Shown here piece by piece: positions 33,474 through 42,800 of a stretch of DNA of 44,700 bases (positions within the stretch are counted from its first letter, which is position 1; every line of letters begins with the position of its first letter). The notes beneath the pieces were generated by a model. That model searched no databases, was not told where the DNA came from, and was given only the letters and a program-made list of their open reading frames with translations. This DNA comes from Clostridia bacterium (GTDB taxonomy: Bacteria > Bacillota > Clostridia > Christensenellales > CAG-138). The DNA lies in NCBI GenBank assembly GCA_017524445.1, contig JAFXVP010000049.1, forward strand, positions 1 to 44,700, read 5' to 3'. The translations under genes were made by a program, and so were the position numbers.

Positions 33474-35552
33474 ATGGATCCGAAGTTTGAACCGCTGTTT
33501 ACGCCGTGGAAGATCGGAAACGTCACGATCAAAAACCGCGTCGTGATGCTGCCCATGGAGGGCACGAACATGATCCAGTGGGAGGCAAAGACCGGCGTCG
33601 TTCCGGGCATCGACAAATTCTATGAGGACCGCAGGGACGAGAATATCGGTCTGTTCATTCCGGGGCTGATCCCGCTGATCAGTATCGTCGGCAAAAAATG
33701 GGTCTATCGGCATCCCGAGGTGTTCGAAAAGGTCCGTCCGATCATCGACGGCATCCACCATAGCGGCGCAAAGGTCTTTTTCCAGATCAGCGCGGGCAGC
33801 GGACGCTCGATGCTGCTGCCGCCGATCCTGAAACCGTTTGTCAAAAAGGGCGTTCTGAACAAGCTTGCCTCGCCGGTGCTTGCGAACAAGTGGTGGTGGT
33901 CCGCGCCGGACGACGACGAACCGAACGTGTGGGACCCGTCGGTGAAGATGGACCTGTTCACGGATAAGATGATCGAAAAGTTCATCTACGCCTTCGGGCA
34001 GACGGCGCTCCGCTGCAAGGAGATCGGCTGCGACGGCGTGGAGATCCACGCGGTGCACGAGGGGTACCTATTGGACCAGTTTGCCATGCCGTACACGAAC
34101 CACCGGACGGATCGGTACGGCGGCAGCTTGGAAAATCGCCTGCGCTTTGCGTGCGAGATCGTCAAAGAGATCAAAAAGGTCTGCGGACAGGACTATCCCG
34201 TGTCGGTCCGCTATTCCGTGCGTTCCATGACGCGCGGATTCAACGAGGGCGCGGTGCCGGGCGAGGTGTTTTCCGAGGTCGGACGCACAATGGAGGAATC
34301 CGAACAGGCGATCAAGATCCTCGAAGAAGCCGGCTACGACATGTTCAACTGCGACAACGGCACCTATGACGCGTGGTTCTGGGCGCATCCGCCGGTGTAC
34401 GCGCCGCTGAACATGAATCTCAAAGACGTCGAGCACATTAAGCAGTTTACGACCAAGCCGGTCGTGTGCGCGGGGCGCATGCAGCCGGACGCGGCGGCGG
34501 AATCCATCGCCGCGGGACGCATCGACGCAATGGGCGTCGGGCGGCAGCTTTTATGCGATCCGGCGTATATCACGAAGATCAAAGAGGACCGCATGGACGA
34601 CGTGCGGCCGTGTATCTCGTGCCACGGCGCGTGCCTGACGTTCTTCGGACTGAACGGCAAGGGCACGGACATCGATCCGATGCACGTGGAGATGGGGCGG
34701 TGCGTCTTAAACCCGTGGACGAACAACGAAACAAAGTACTCGAAAGCGCCTGCAAAGGAGCCAAAAAAGATCGCAATCATCGGCGGCGGCATCGGCGGCA
34801 TGGAGACCGCGATCCAGGCCAAGTTACGCGGACACACGGTCGACCTCTACGAAAAGACCGACCGGCTCGGCGGCGTATTCAACGCGGCGGCGGCGATGTC
34901 GTTCAAGGAAAAGGATAAGGAGCTGCTCAATTGGTACCGTCGGCAGCTTGAAAAGAGCGGCGTGAACGTACATATGCATACCGAGATCACCGATATCGAC
35001 GCGCTCGACGCGGATCTCGTCGTGATCGCGACCGGCGCGCACGCAAGGACGTTACGGATCCCCGGCGCGGAGAAAGCGATCACCGCGACCGATTTTCTCG
35101 ACGGAAAGGCGCAGGTCGGCGACAAGGTCGTGATCGTAGGCGGGGGACTGACCGGCTGCGAGATCGCGTATGAGCTGGCACTCGAGGGCAAGCATCCGTC
35201 GGTCGTGGAGATGACCCCGTACCTTGTCGGCGCGCGCGGCATCTGCATGGCGAACTCATCCATGCTCCGCGAGCTGCTGCGCTTCCACAAGGTCCCGGCG
35301 TATTTGAATGCGACGGTCGAAGCGATCACGGACGAGGGCGTTGTGCTCAACACGCCCGAGGGCAAAAAGACCGTGCCCGCGGATTCGGTGATCCTGTCGG
35401 TCGGCTACATGCCGGACGCGCGCTTTGCGGCGCTGAAGGAGCAAAAGGGCAAAAAACCCGTGTATTTCGTGGGCGACTGCGACCGCGTCGGAAGCCTCAA
35501 GACCGTTGTGAAGCAGGCGTACGAGCTTGTGCAGACCATCAGCTACCGGTAA
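33474..35552 (+). CDS. 2-enoate reductase / 2,4-dienoyl-CoA reductase-like flavoenzyme
   Basis: A 692-residue three-part flavoenzyme. Residues 1-~370 form an old-yellow-enzyme FMN barrel (PLFTPWKIGNVTIKNR; HAVHEGYLLDQF with H192 and H195; RTDRYGGSLENRLRF). C380-x2-C383-x3-C387 plus C410 form the 4Fe-4S site. An FAD/NAD(P)H domain follows (IAIIGGGIGGME from about 433, VVIVGGGLTGCE, VYFVGDCD). The HAVHEGYLLDQF and WDPSVK features are closer to clostridial 2-enoate reductases and bile-acid BaiCD/BaiH-type enzymes than to E. coli FadH. It would reduce an alpha,beta-unsaturated acid or enone. A GGGAGGGA site precedes it; SDR and aldehyde dehydrogenase genes follow directly. Confidence 0.9.
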   Translation: MDPKFEPLFTPWKIGNVTIKNRVVMLPMEGTNMIQWEAKTGVVPGIDKFYEDRRDENIGLFIPGLIPLISIVGKKWVYRHPEVFEKVRPIIDGIHHSGAKVFFQISAGSGRSMLLPPILKPFVKKGVLNKLASPVLANKWWWSAPDDDEPNVWDPSVKMDLFTDKMIEKFIYAFGQTALRCKEIGCDGVEIHAVHEGYLLDQFAMPYTNHRTDRYGGSLENRLRFACEIVKEIKKVCGQDYPVSVRYSVRSMTRGFNEGAVPGEVFSEVGRTMEESEQAIKILEEAGYDMFNCDNGTYDAWFWAHPPVYAPLNMNLKDVEHIKQFTTKPVVCAGRMQPDAAAESIAAGRIDAMGVGRQLLCDPAYITKIKEDRMDDVRPCISCHGACLTFFGLNGKGTDIDPMHVEMGRCVLNPWTNNETKYSKAPAKEPKKIAIIGGGIGGMETAIQAKLRGHTVDLYEKTDRLGGVFNAAAAMSFKEKDKELLNWYRRQLEKSGVNVHMHTEITDIDALDADLVVIATGAHARTLRIPGAEKAITATDFLDGKAQVGDKVVIVGGGLTGCEIAYELALEGKHPSVVEMTPYLVGARGICMANSSMLRELLRFHKVPAYLNATVEAITDEGVVLNTPEGKKTVPADSVILSVGYMPDARFAALKEQKGKKPVYFVGDCDRVGSLKTVVKQAYELVQTISYR

Positions 35553-35562
35553 GGAGGGGAAT

Positions 35563-36363
35563 ATGGTCAAAAATCAAACCATCGTCATCACCGGCGCGTC
35601 CAGCGGGATCGGAAAATCGATCCTCGAACTGCTCGCGGCGCCGGAAAACGGCAACCGCATCGTGGCGGCAAGCCGCAGCATCGGAAAGCTCACCGGGTTT
35701 TCCGACAACGTGACGCTCTTTCCTTGCGATCTGAGTACACAGGAGGGCGTGGACGCGCTCTTTGCGAAAGCCGAAAAGACGCTCGGCAAGATCGACGTAT
35801 TGATCTGCAACGCCGGCGCGCCGTACTACGAGCGCTACGATTACGAGGACTGGGGACGGATCGAGCGCATCTTTTCGCTGAACACGTTCTCGTGCATGTA
35901 CAGCTATTCGAAGTACCTGAACCACCTGAACGGGCGGGACGGAAAACTCGCGTTCACGATCTCGGCCATGGGCGAGATGGCGCTGCCGGGCTACGCGCTC
36001 TACGCCGCGACAAAGTTCGCGATGAAGGGCTTTCAGCAGGCGATCCGCCTCGAAACGCCGAAGAATATGAAGATCACCTGCGTCTATCCGGTGTCGACGA
36101 AGACCAACTTCTTCGAGGTCGGCGGCGCGGGGCACAAGGTGGAGCAGCCGTTCCCGGTGCAGACCGCGCAAGCCGTGGCAAAGGCGACGGTCAAAGGCGT
36201 CGAAAAGGGCAAAAAGCAGGTCTATCCCTGTCCGATCTATCTGCCGAGCCGCTTCTTGATGAACGTGCTGCCGCCGGTGAAGAACTGGTATCTCAAGAGT
36301 CAGTATAAGATGCTCGAGCGCTTTCTGGCGCGTAAACAGAGCGACGAACAGGGGGCGAAGTGA
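35563..36363 (+). CDS. short-chain dehydrogenase/reductase
   Basis: A 266-residue classical-type SDR. The cofactor loop TGASSGIG lies near residues 8-15, CNAGAPYYERYDYEDW follows, and the catalytic Ser and the YAATK Tyr/Lys are in ISAMGEMALPGYALYAATK. The last 40 residues are basic and helical (YLKSQYKMLERFLARK), perhaps a membrane-edge helix. It would oxidise or reduce an alcohol/ketone, possibly the substrate or product of the enoate reductase next to it. AAGGAGGGG precedes the ATG at 35563. The stop overlaps the next start (GTGA). Confidence 0.92.
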   Translation: MVKNQTIVITGASSGIGKSILELLAAPENGNRIVAASRSIGKLTGFSDNVTLFPCDLSTQEGVDALFAKAEKTLGKIDVLICNAGAPYYERYDYEDWGRIERIFSLNTFSCMYSYSKYLNHLNGRDGKLAFTISAMGEMALPGYALYAATKFAMKGFQQAIRLETPKNMKITCVYPVSTKTNFFEVGGAGHKVEQPFPVQTAQAVAKATVKGVEKGKKQVYPCPIYLPSRFLMNVLPPVKNWYLKSQYKMLERFLARKQSDEQGAK

Positions 36364-37781
36364 CAGTGCATACACAGCAAAGCGTCCACGCGATCGTGGA
36401 ACGGCAGCGGGCGTTCTTCCGGACCGGCAAAACGCTTGACGTGAACTTCCGCATCGAACAGCTGAAAAAACTGAAACAATCGGTGCTCGACCATCGGGAA
36501 ATGCTTGAAAAAGCGCTGTACGAGGACCTCAACAAAAGCCCGATTGAGGCGTATCTATGCGACGTCGGGCCCGTGATCGTCGAGGTCAACGAGATCCTGC
36601 ACGGATTGAAACGATGGGCGCGGCCCGAACGGCATTTTTCGGGGCTGATGTGCTTTCCGAGCACTTTGACCACGGTCTATAAGATGCCGTACGGCGTGTC
36701 GCTCGTCATTTCGCCGTTCAATTTCCCGATCCTTCTGACTTTGGGCGTGCTCGCCGCAAGCATTTCGGGCGGCAACACCGCGGTTCTGAAGACAAGCTCC
36801 AAGTCCGCGGCAAGCACCGAAGCGCTGAAAAAGCTGATCGCGGACACGTTCCCGCCGGAATACGTGACGGTGGTCGACGGCGGACACGATGTCGCGGACA
36901 TGTGCCTTGCGGAGCGCTTCGACAAGATCTTTTATACCGGCTCGCCCGCGGTCGCAAAGCACGTTCTTTCGGAAGCGGCAAAGAATCTCACCTCCGTCGC
37001 GCTGGAGCTCGGCGGGGAGACGGGGAACTGGTGCGTCGTGCGAAAGGACGCGGATCTTAAGGACGCGGCGCGCAAGATCGCGTTTTTCAAGCTCTGCAAC
37101 GCGGGGCAGATCTGCATCAACATCAACCAGATCGCGGTCGCCGAGGAGGTCGCGGAGCCGTTCCTCGCCGCACTCAAAGCCGAATTTATCCGGCAGATCG
37201 GCGAGCACGCGGAGGAGAATCCGGAGTATCCGAAGCTGATCACCGAAAAGGTCTACGAAAAGTGTGAAAAGCTGACGGAACAGTACCGCGACCGCGTCGT
37301 GTTCGGCGGCACGGGCAATCGCGAAGCCGTGAAGTTTTCGCCGACGGTGCTCTATCCCGTCGGCGTCGACGAGGACATCGTAAAGCACGAGCTTTTCTGC
37401 CCGCTGCTGCCGGTCGTGCCGTTCCGCGACAGCGAGGTCGACACGATCCTCAGCGTGATCGAAACCCGCGAGCATCCGCTTTCGATGTACGTGTTCACGT
37501 CAGACAAGAAATGGGCGAAGCGCGTGATGTCGTCGCTGCAGTTCGGCGGCGGCTGCATCAACGAGGTCTGCATCCACATGATGGTGAAGGGCGTTCCGTT
37601 CAACGGCACGGGACATTCCGGCATGGGCGCGTACCACGGCGAGTGGGGCTTCCGCGAGTTCACGCATCCGCAGACGGTGCTCACGGGCAAGACGCGCCTG
37701 AACCTGCCGCTCAGAGAACATCCCTATTCCGGCAAAGCGGGCGAACAAAAGCGTAAACTGTTAAAATGGTTCGAGCGGTAA
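36360..37781 (+). CDS. aldehyde dehydrogenase (class 3-like)
   Basis: A 473-residue aldehyde dehydrogenase. The catalytic Cys is C252 in NAGQIC, and the general base is E216 in LELGGE. PYGVSLVISPFNFPILLTLG is the cofactor entry motif, and LFCPLLPVVPF is the conserved late motif. The length and N-terminus match class 3/fatty-aldehyde types. The start is a GTG at 36360 overlapping the SDR stop; a second GTG lies six bases on. It would turn an aldehyde into an acid, completing an enoate reductase-SDR-ALDH chain. Confidence 0.9.
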   Translation: MTVHTQQSVHAIVERQRAFFRTGKTLDVNFRIEQLKKLKQSVLDHREMLEKALYEDLNKSPIEAYLCDVGPVIVEVNEILHGLKRWARPERHFSGLMCFPSTLTTVYKMPYGVSLVISPFNFPILLTLGVLAASISGGNTAVLKTSSKSAASTEALKKLIADTFPPEYVTVVDGGHDVADMCLAERFDKIFYTGSPAVAKHVLSEAAKNLTSVALELGGETGNWCVVRKDADLKDAARKIAFFKLCNAGQICININQIAVAEEVAEPFLAALKAEFIRQIGEHAEENPEYPKLITEKVYEKCEKLTEQYRDRVVFGGTGNREAVKFSPTVLYPVGVDEDIVKHELFCPLLPVVPFRDSEVDTILSVIETREHPLSMYVFTSDKKWAKRVMSSLQFGGGCINEVCIHMMVKGVPFNGTGHSGMGAYHGEWGFREFTHPQTVLTGKTRLNLPLREHPYSGKAGEQKRKLLKWFER

Positions 37782-37798
37782 AAAACGATCGCCATTCA

Positions 37799-37844
37799 CC
37801 TCATCCGCCTCGTTCCTCGGCACCTTCCCCATCAAGGGGAAAGC
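37799..37844 (-). repeat. two-hairpin intergenic element (leftward)
   Basis: On the minus strand: GCTTTCCCCTTGATGGGGAAGG, split by me here as the CTTTCCCC arm and GGGGAAGG arm, then GTGCCGAGGAACGAGGC and GGATGAGG. It is the same family as 37865 but in opposite orientation, so the pair could form a large cruciform. Confidence 0.75.
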
Positions 37845-37864
37845 ATTGATTGCGTGATGATGTG

Positions 37865-37910
37865 GCTTCCCCCTTGGGTGGGGAAGCTCCGCGAAGCGGT
37901 GATGAGGGGG
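37865..37910 (+). repeat. two-hairpin intergenic element (rightward)
   Basis: CTTCCCC, CTTGGGT loop region, GGGGAAG; then CTCCGCGAAGCGG as a second hairpin (CCGC GAA GCGG), then TGATGAGGGGG. Confidence 0.8.
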
Positions 37911-37947
37911 ATCTTTCACCCTACCCGTACATTTCGTTGAAAAATGG

Positions 37948-37974
37948 AAAAAGCCCCGGAAACGGGGCTTTTTT
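37948..37974. terminator. bidirectional intrinsic terminator
   Basis: AAAAA, GCCCCG (37953-37958), GAAA tetraloop, CGGGGC (37963-37968), TTTTTT. With A-run and T-run on either side it can stop both the enoate-reductase operon and the IMP dehydrogenase gene, whose stop codon lies ten bases away. Confidence 0.85.
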
Positions 37975-37983
37975 GATGTCTGT

Positions 37984-39492
37984 TTATGACCGGAACGGCT
38001 CGGTGGTATTCTTGCGGATGACGTCGTGCGCGCCGCCCTCGACGATGCTGGTCGCGGAAACGAGCGTGAGCTTCGCTTTCTTCTGAAACTCCGGGATCGT
38101 CAAAGCGCCGCAGTTGCACATGGTGGATTTGACCTTCGATAGCGTCAGCGCCACGTTGTCGCGCAAAGAACCCGCGTACGGGACGTAGGAATCAACGCCC
38201 TCCTCGAACGACAGCTTCTTGTCGCCGCCGAGGTCGTACCGCTGCCAGTTGCGCGCGCGCGCGGAGCCCTCGCCCCAGTATTCCTTGTAATAGGTGCCGT
38301 TCAGGTTCACCTTGCGGGACGGGCTTTCGTCGAACCGCGCGAAGTACCGGCCGAGCATGATGAAGTCTGCGCCCATCGCGAGCGCCAGCGTGACGTGGTG
38401 GTCATAGACGATGCCGCCGTCGGAGCAGACCGGAACATAGACGCCTGTCTCCTCGAAATATTGGTCGCGTGCCTTGCACACGTCGATCAGCGCCGTCGCC
38501 TGACCTCTTCCGATGCCCTTCGTTTCACGCGTGATGCAGATGGAGCCGCCGCCGATGCCGACCTTGACAAAGTCCGCGCCGGACTCCGCGAGGAAGCGGA
38601 AGCCGTCCGCGTCGACCACGTTGCCCGCGCCGATCTTCACCGTGTCGCCGTAGCGGGAGCGCACCCATCTGAGCGTTCTTGCCTGCCATTCGGAAAAGCC
38701 CTCGGACGAGTCGATGCAGATCACGTCCGCGCCCGCCTCGACCATGGCAGGGATGCGGGTCTCGTAGTCGCGCGTGTTGACGCCCGCGCCGACGACGTAG
38801 CGCTTGTGGCCGTCTAAAAGCTCGTCCCGGTTTTCCTTATGCGAATCGTAGTCCTTGCGGAAGACGATGTAGCAAAGCTGTCCCTTGTCGTTCACGATCG
38901 GCAGCGCATTCAGCTTGTGATCCCAGATGATGTCGTTCGCCTCGCGAAGACTCGTGCCCTCCGGCGCGGTGATGAGCTTTTCGAGCGGGGTCATAAAGGA
39001 GTCCACGCGCGTGTCCGGCGTCATGCGGGAGACGCGGTAGTCGCGGCTTGTCACGATGCCCTTAAGCTTGCCCTCCGGCGTGCCGTCCTCGGTGACCGCC
39101 ATCGTGGAATGTCCCGTGCGCTCCTTAAGCTCGATCACGTCGGCAAGCGTCATGTCGGGTTTGAGGTTCGAATCGCTGCGGACGAACCCCGCCTTGTACG
39201 CCTTGGCGCGGCGGACCATCGCCGCCTCGTCCTCGACGGTCTGCGAGCCGTAGATGAAGCTCACGCCGCCTTCGCGCGCAAGCGCGACCGCCATCCGGTC
39301 GTCGGAGACCGCCTGCATGACGGCGGAGACGAGGGGGATGTTCAGCGACAGCGCGGGCTCTTCGCCGCGGCGGAATTTAGTAAGCGGCGTGCGGAGAGAA
39401 ACGTTTGCGGGCACGCATTCCGAGGAGGAATAGCCCGGGATCAGCAGATACTCGTTGAAGGTGCGGGACGGTTCGGAAATGAAGGTTGCCAT
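37984..39492 (-). CDS. guaB: IMP dehydrogenase-family enzyme
   Basis: A 502-residue IMP dehydrogenase. The barrel N-terminus has [20 protein letters not shown]. Two CBS segments are inserted (about 100-215, with GIVTSRDYR and NALPIVND). The substrate loop has C319 in [20 protein letters not shown], and [20 protein letters not shown] follows. The enzyme makes XMP from IMP in guanine-nucleotide synthesis. The catalytic loop differs from the usual GPGSICTTR...GVGVPQ of GuaB, so this is a divergent branch; GMP reductase is less likely given the CBS pair. GCAAAGGAGA precedes the ATG. Confidence 0.88.
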   Translation of the reverse strand: MATFISEPSRTFNEYLLIPGYSSSECVPANVSLRTPLTKFRRGEEPALSLNIPLVSAVMQAVSDDRMAVALAREGGVSFIYGSQTVEDEAAMVRRAKAYKAGFVRSDSNLKPDMTLADVIELKERTGHSTMAVTEDGTPEGKLKGIVTSRDYRVSRMTPDTRVDSFMTPLEKLITAPEGTSLREANDIIWDHKLNALPIVNDKGQLCYIVFRKDYDSHKENRDELLDGHKRYVVGAGVNTRDYETRIPAMVEAGADVICIDSSEGFSEWQARTLRWVRSRYGDTVKIGAGNVVDADGFRFLAESGADFVKVGIGGGSICITRETKGIGRGQATALIDVCKARDQYFEETGVYVPVCSDGGIVYDHHVTLALAMGADFIMLGRYFARFDESPSRKVNLNGTYYKEYWGEGSARARNWQRYDLGGDKKLSFEEGVDSYVPYAGSLRDNVALTLSKVKSTMCNCGALTIPEFQKKAKLTLVSATSIVEGGAHDVIRKNTTEPFRS

Positions 39493-39525
39493 GCGCGATC
39501 TCCTTTGCGATTTGTATTATCTTAC

Positions 39526-39554
39526 AGTATACCATATTCCGCCGCCGATGGCAA
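39526..39554 (-). promoter_or_regulatory. promoter of the IMP dehydrogenase gene
   Basis: On the minus strand TTGCCA (39554-39549), a 17-base spacer and TATACT (39531-39526). Confidence 0.65.
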
Positions 39555-39584
39555 GAACGGAAGGTAAATCGCGTGAAGCTTGAC

Positions 39585-39606
39585 GGGGCGTCGACCTCGA
39601 CGCCCC
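39585..39606. repeat. palindromic repeat GGGGCGTCGA / TCGACGCCCC, copy 1
   Basis: Perfect 10-bp arms with a two-base centre. It belongs to a dispersed family in this window (39799, 44537, 44584, 44627) of short palindromes often next to CCCCTACGG. The 378-bp stretch 39493-39870 holds these palindromes, a hairpin at 39725-39750 (GCTGACG / CGTCAGC) and a terminator, and no gene I can support. Confidence 0.8.
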
Positions 39607-39766
39607 GCTGCAGAAACATGCCGGCGGAACGGGAAGACGGGATATTCCCCTACGGATCAATTTGCAGACATCAGCGCATTTTTCGGAGAACGCGATACAA
39701 GATCCTTCACAACGGACCGAAGGGGCTGACGTCCCCGGCAGCCCGTCAGCAGCTTAACAACGCATC

Positions 39767-39795
39767 AAAAAGGCGAAGCCGGTTGGCTTCGCCTT
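39767..39795 (-). terminator. intrinsic terminator of the amylase gene
   Basis: Perfect 11-bp stem AAGGCGAAGCC / GGCTTCGCCTT with a GGTT loop (39770-39795). Read leftward the stem is followed by TTTT (complement of 39770-39767). It lies about 75 bases after the amylase stop codon. Confidence 0.8.
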
Positions 39796-39798
39796 TGC

Positions 39799-39820
39799 GG
39801 GGCGTCGACCTCGACGCCCT
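39799..39820. repeat. palindromic repeat GGGGCGTCGA, copy 2
   Basis: Same 22-base palindrome as at 39585 except for one end mismatch (TCGACGCCCT). Confidence 0.75.
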
Positions 39821-39870
39821 GTACATCATGATCGGTTGGGTTTGCAGGGACGGGCAGTACCCGCCCGTGA

Positions 39871-42800
39871 TCAATGCGATTCCTTGTAGGCCTGCGCCGC
39901 CTGCCAGTAGGCGAACAGCGACGCGACGCCGGCCTTTGCGGCTAGGTTGTCCGCATACGCCGCGGAGGTCAGTATGCCGTAGACGTACGACATCGCGGAG
40001 ACGTTCACTTGCGTATATGCGCCGTAAACGCCTGGTTTAAAGCAGTCCTCGCCGGTGAAAACGTTGATGGTATGCGTGTCGCCGAGCAGGTGCGCGGGGA
40101 TATTCGCGATCTCAACCATGTATCTGCCGTCCGACCCGCGGGTCAGATAGACTTCACCTTTATTGTCCCAGAATGCCGAAACGTCGCCGTTAAAGCCCGC
40201 TGCCGGCTTGAAGAACACGCGGATCGCCGTGTCGCTGTCGAGGATGACCGTGTACGGCGCCTTTACGATGTTTTCGTCTTGGAAATCTCTGTAGATCGCT
40301 TTTACGGAGAGAATTTCGGCGATGCTGTCATACTCGTAGCCATCGGCATAGTACTTATCCATCTCCTTATGGACGCTCTCATCGCTGAGATTCCAGCCCT
40401 TCTGATCAGCAAGGAACGCCTGCATGTAGTGACCGTAGTCCGCGAGTGCATGGACGAGGTTGACTGTCTTATCGTCGAACTGGTCCGATATGTTGTCGAA
40501 CGAATCGATATACTGCGCGATCGAGTACGTATGGGAGACCGTCAGCCCGTCGCCGTAATGATACGTCGCGGTGATCGTGTCCGCCATCTGGATCGAAGTC
40601 ACATAGCAGGAGAAGCCGTAGTACGTTCCGGTCACGTTCATGTTGTTTGCATCAAACGGAACCGGTTCTGCGGAAACCGGCTGCGCGCCGGTGATCGCAA
40701 ACGTCATATAGCTTGCTGCCTTTTCATCGTCGGAAAGACCCGAAAGATCCATGAAGAAGTTTACGCCGATCTTGCCTTCCAGCGCAAGCGCATGCGTCTT
40801 GAATTCCGGCTCGGCGGCCGCCGCTTCCTTGAACGTCGCGGTGACCTTGGCCTCCCAGATCGTCATCTCAAAGGCGTTGTCCGTTACTTCGACCGTTTCG
40901 TTGTAATCGTTCACAACGGTCAGCGTGTCCAGTTCGTAGCCCGGGTCCGGCGTGATCGTCAGCGTAACGGTCTCGCCCGCTTCCGCAGTCATCTTGTCCG
41001 CTGTGACCGTGCCGTGCTCCGATTCATTGATCATGACCCTGTTCAGTACTTCATACATGAAGTAGCCGTGGAACCATTTTCCGTAATCGCCGTAGTAGTC
41101 GGTGCCTACGGGCGTGCCCTGTCCGTCCGGACGGAACCAGACGCGCGTCAGTCTGTAGAATCCCGAATTGAACTGTTCAGCGCCCAGATTCTGCGCAACC
41201 TCAGTCGAATCCATGTAGCTGCCTGCCGGATAACGCGCAACGCAGCGACCGTTCTCGAGCCTGCATACGAAAATATCGGAGCCGTACAAGATCCCCTCGA
41301 ACAGATACAGTCCTGCCGTTTCGGTCTCCTCGAATGCGTAATCCTCTGTGATCTCCGGAACCGGGCTGTTGCCGATGACCAGATAATATCCGTTCAGGGC
41401 GGAAACGCCGGAGCCGTAATCATAGATCCACGTGTACTGTCCCGCCGGTTCTGTTGCCAGATATACGGTTTCGGTCGCGCCGGTCGTCGTGACGACGAGC
41501 GGTTCCTGATCCAGATCAAAGGGCACGATCGCATTGCCCGCGACCTTGACGATCCGGTACGTGTTCTCGCCGAAATTGCCGGTCACCGCATAGGTCGTAA
41601 AGTAGTTGAAAACATGTCCTTCCTGATCAAGGTCGGTAAACAGCGTCAGCCTGTGCGCCGGATTGATATTTTCGACCGTCGGATCGGAATCCGGAACGAG
41701 ATAGTAGCCGTCTGCAAGCGCGCCGTCCTGCACGAACGTCGCAATGACCGTGACGTTATAGGCGGGCATGGTGAAGCTGCCGTTTTCGATCGCGACCGAC
41801 TCGAAGTTCATCGTGTCCGGTTCGGTCTCATAGCGATAGACGAGCGTATCGAGCATATAGCCCTCGTGCGGGGTGACGGTGACGGTCACGGTATCGCCCT
41901 CCGCTGCCGTGTCCTTATTGACCGTGACGACGCCGTTCTTGTCCGCGTCGCTGACCGTGACGAAGTATTTCGACTGCTCCGCATAGAGGCAGTTGTCGTG
42001 CCAGTCGGAACCGCCGTCATAGTTCGGACGGAAATAGATCTTGTAGACGCCGGAAACGGTGAGCTCGCCGTCATAGTCGCCGTAGTTGTTGTCGAAGCCG
42101 TCCGGATACCACGTCTGCTTCGTGACGCCGTCGGGCGAGTAGACCGCCTTGACCTGGCTCGAATAGCTGCTCGTGCGGATCAGCTCGGTCTCGATCATGT
42201 ATTCCTCGGTCTCGGCGTTGGTCCGCGTCATCTTATACTCCGGTACGATCGCCCAGCCGGTCATGGAGCCGACAAGGTAATAGCCTGCGTCGGGATTCGG
42301 TGTGCCGCCGTATACGCTCCATGTGCCGCTGCTCGAACCCGCGGTGATCGTGAAGCAGTTCGTCCCGGGATCGGGAACGAGGTTGTCCGTCTGGTTCCAC
42401 TTGCTGTCCCAGTCGTGTTCACTGCCGTTCGGGTCCATGTGGACGAAGATGACGCCGGTCCAGTTGCCTTCGGGAAGCGCGCCTTCATACGTGCCGTCGT
42501 TGTCCGCGTCGGTCAGGGAGACGAACATGCCGCCGTTGTTGTTGAACAGCCACATCTCAAACCGCGCGCTGTCGTTTGTCCACCAGCCGGTGGGGACGAA
42601 GTAGATCGGGTCCGCGGTGATGTATTCGGAGGGCGTCGGCGGGGTGTACGACGTGGTGTTGTACACGACCGCAACGCCGGTCGGACCGACGTTGCCGGTG
42701 ATCGTGCCGTTCGAGACGGTGAAGACGTTGCCGGTGATCTCGTCCTCGTAATAACCGTCGGCCATCCATTCGAGCTCCAGCGAGACCGCGCCAGCGCCGT

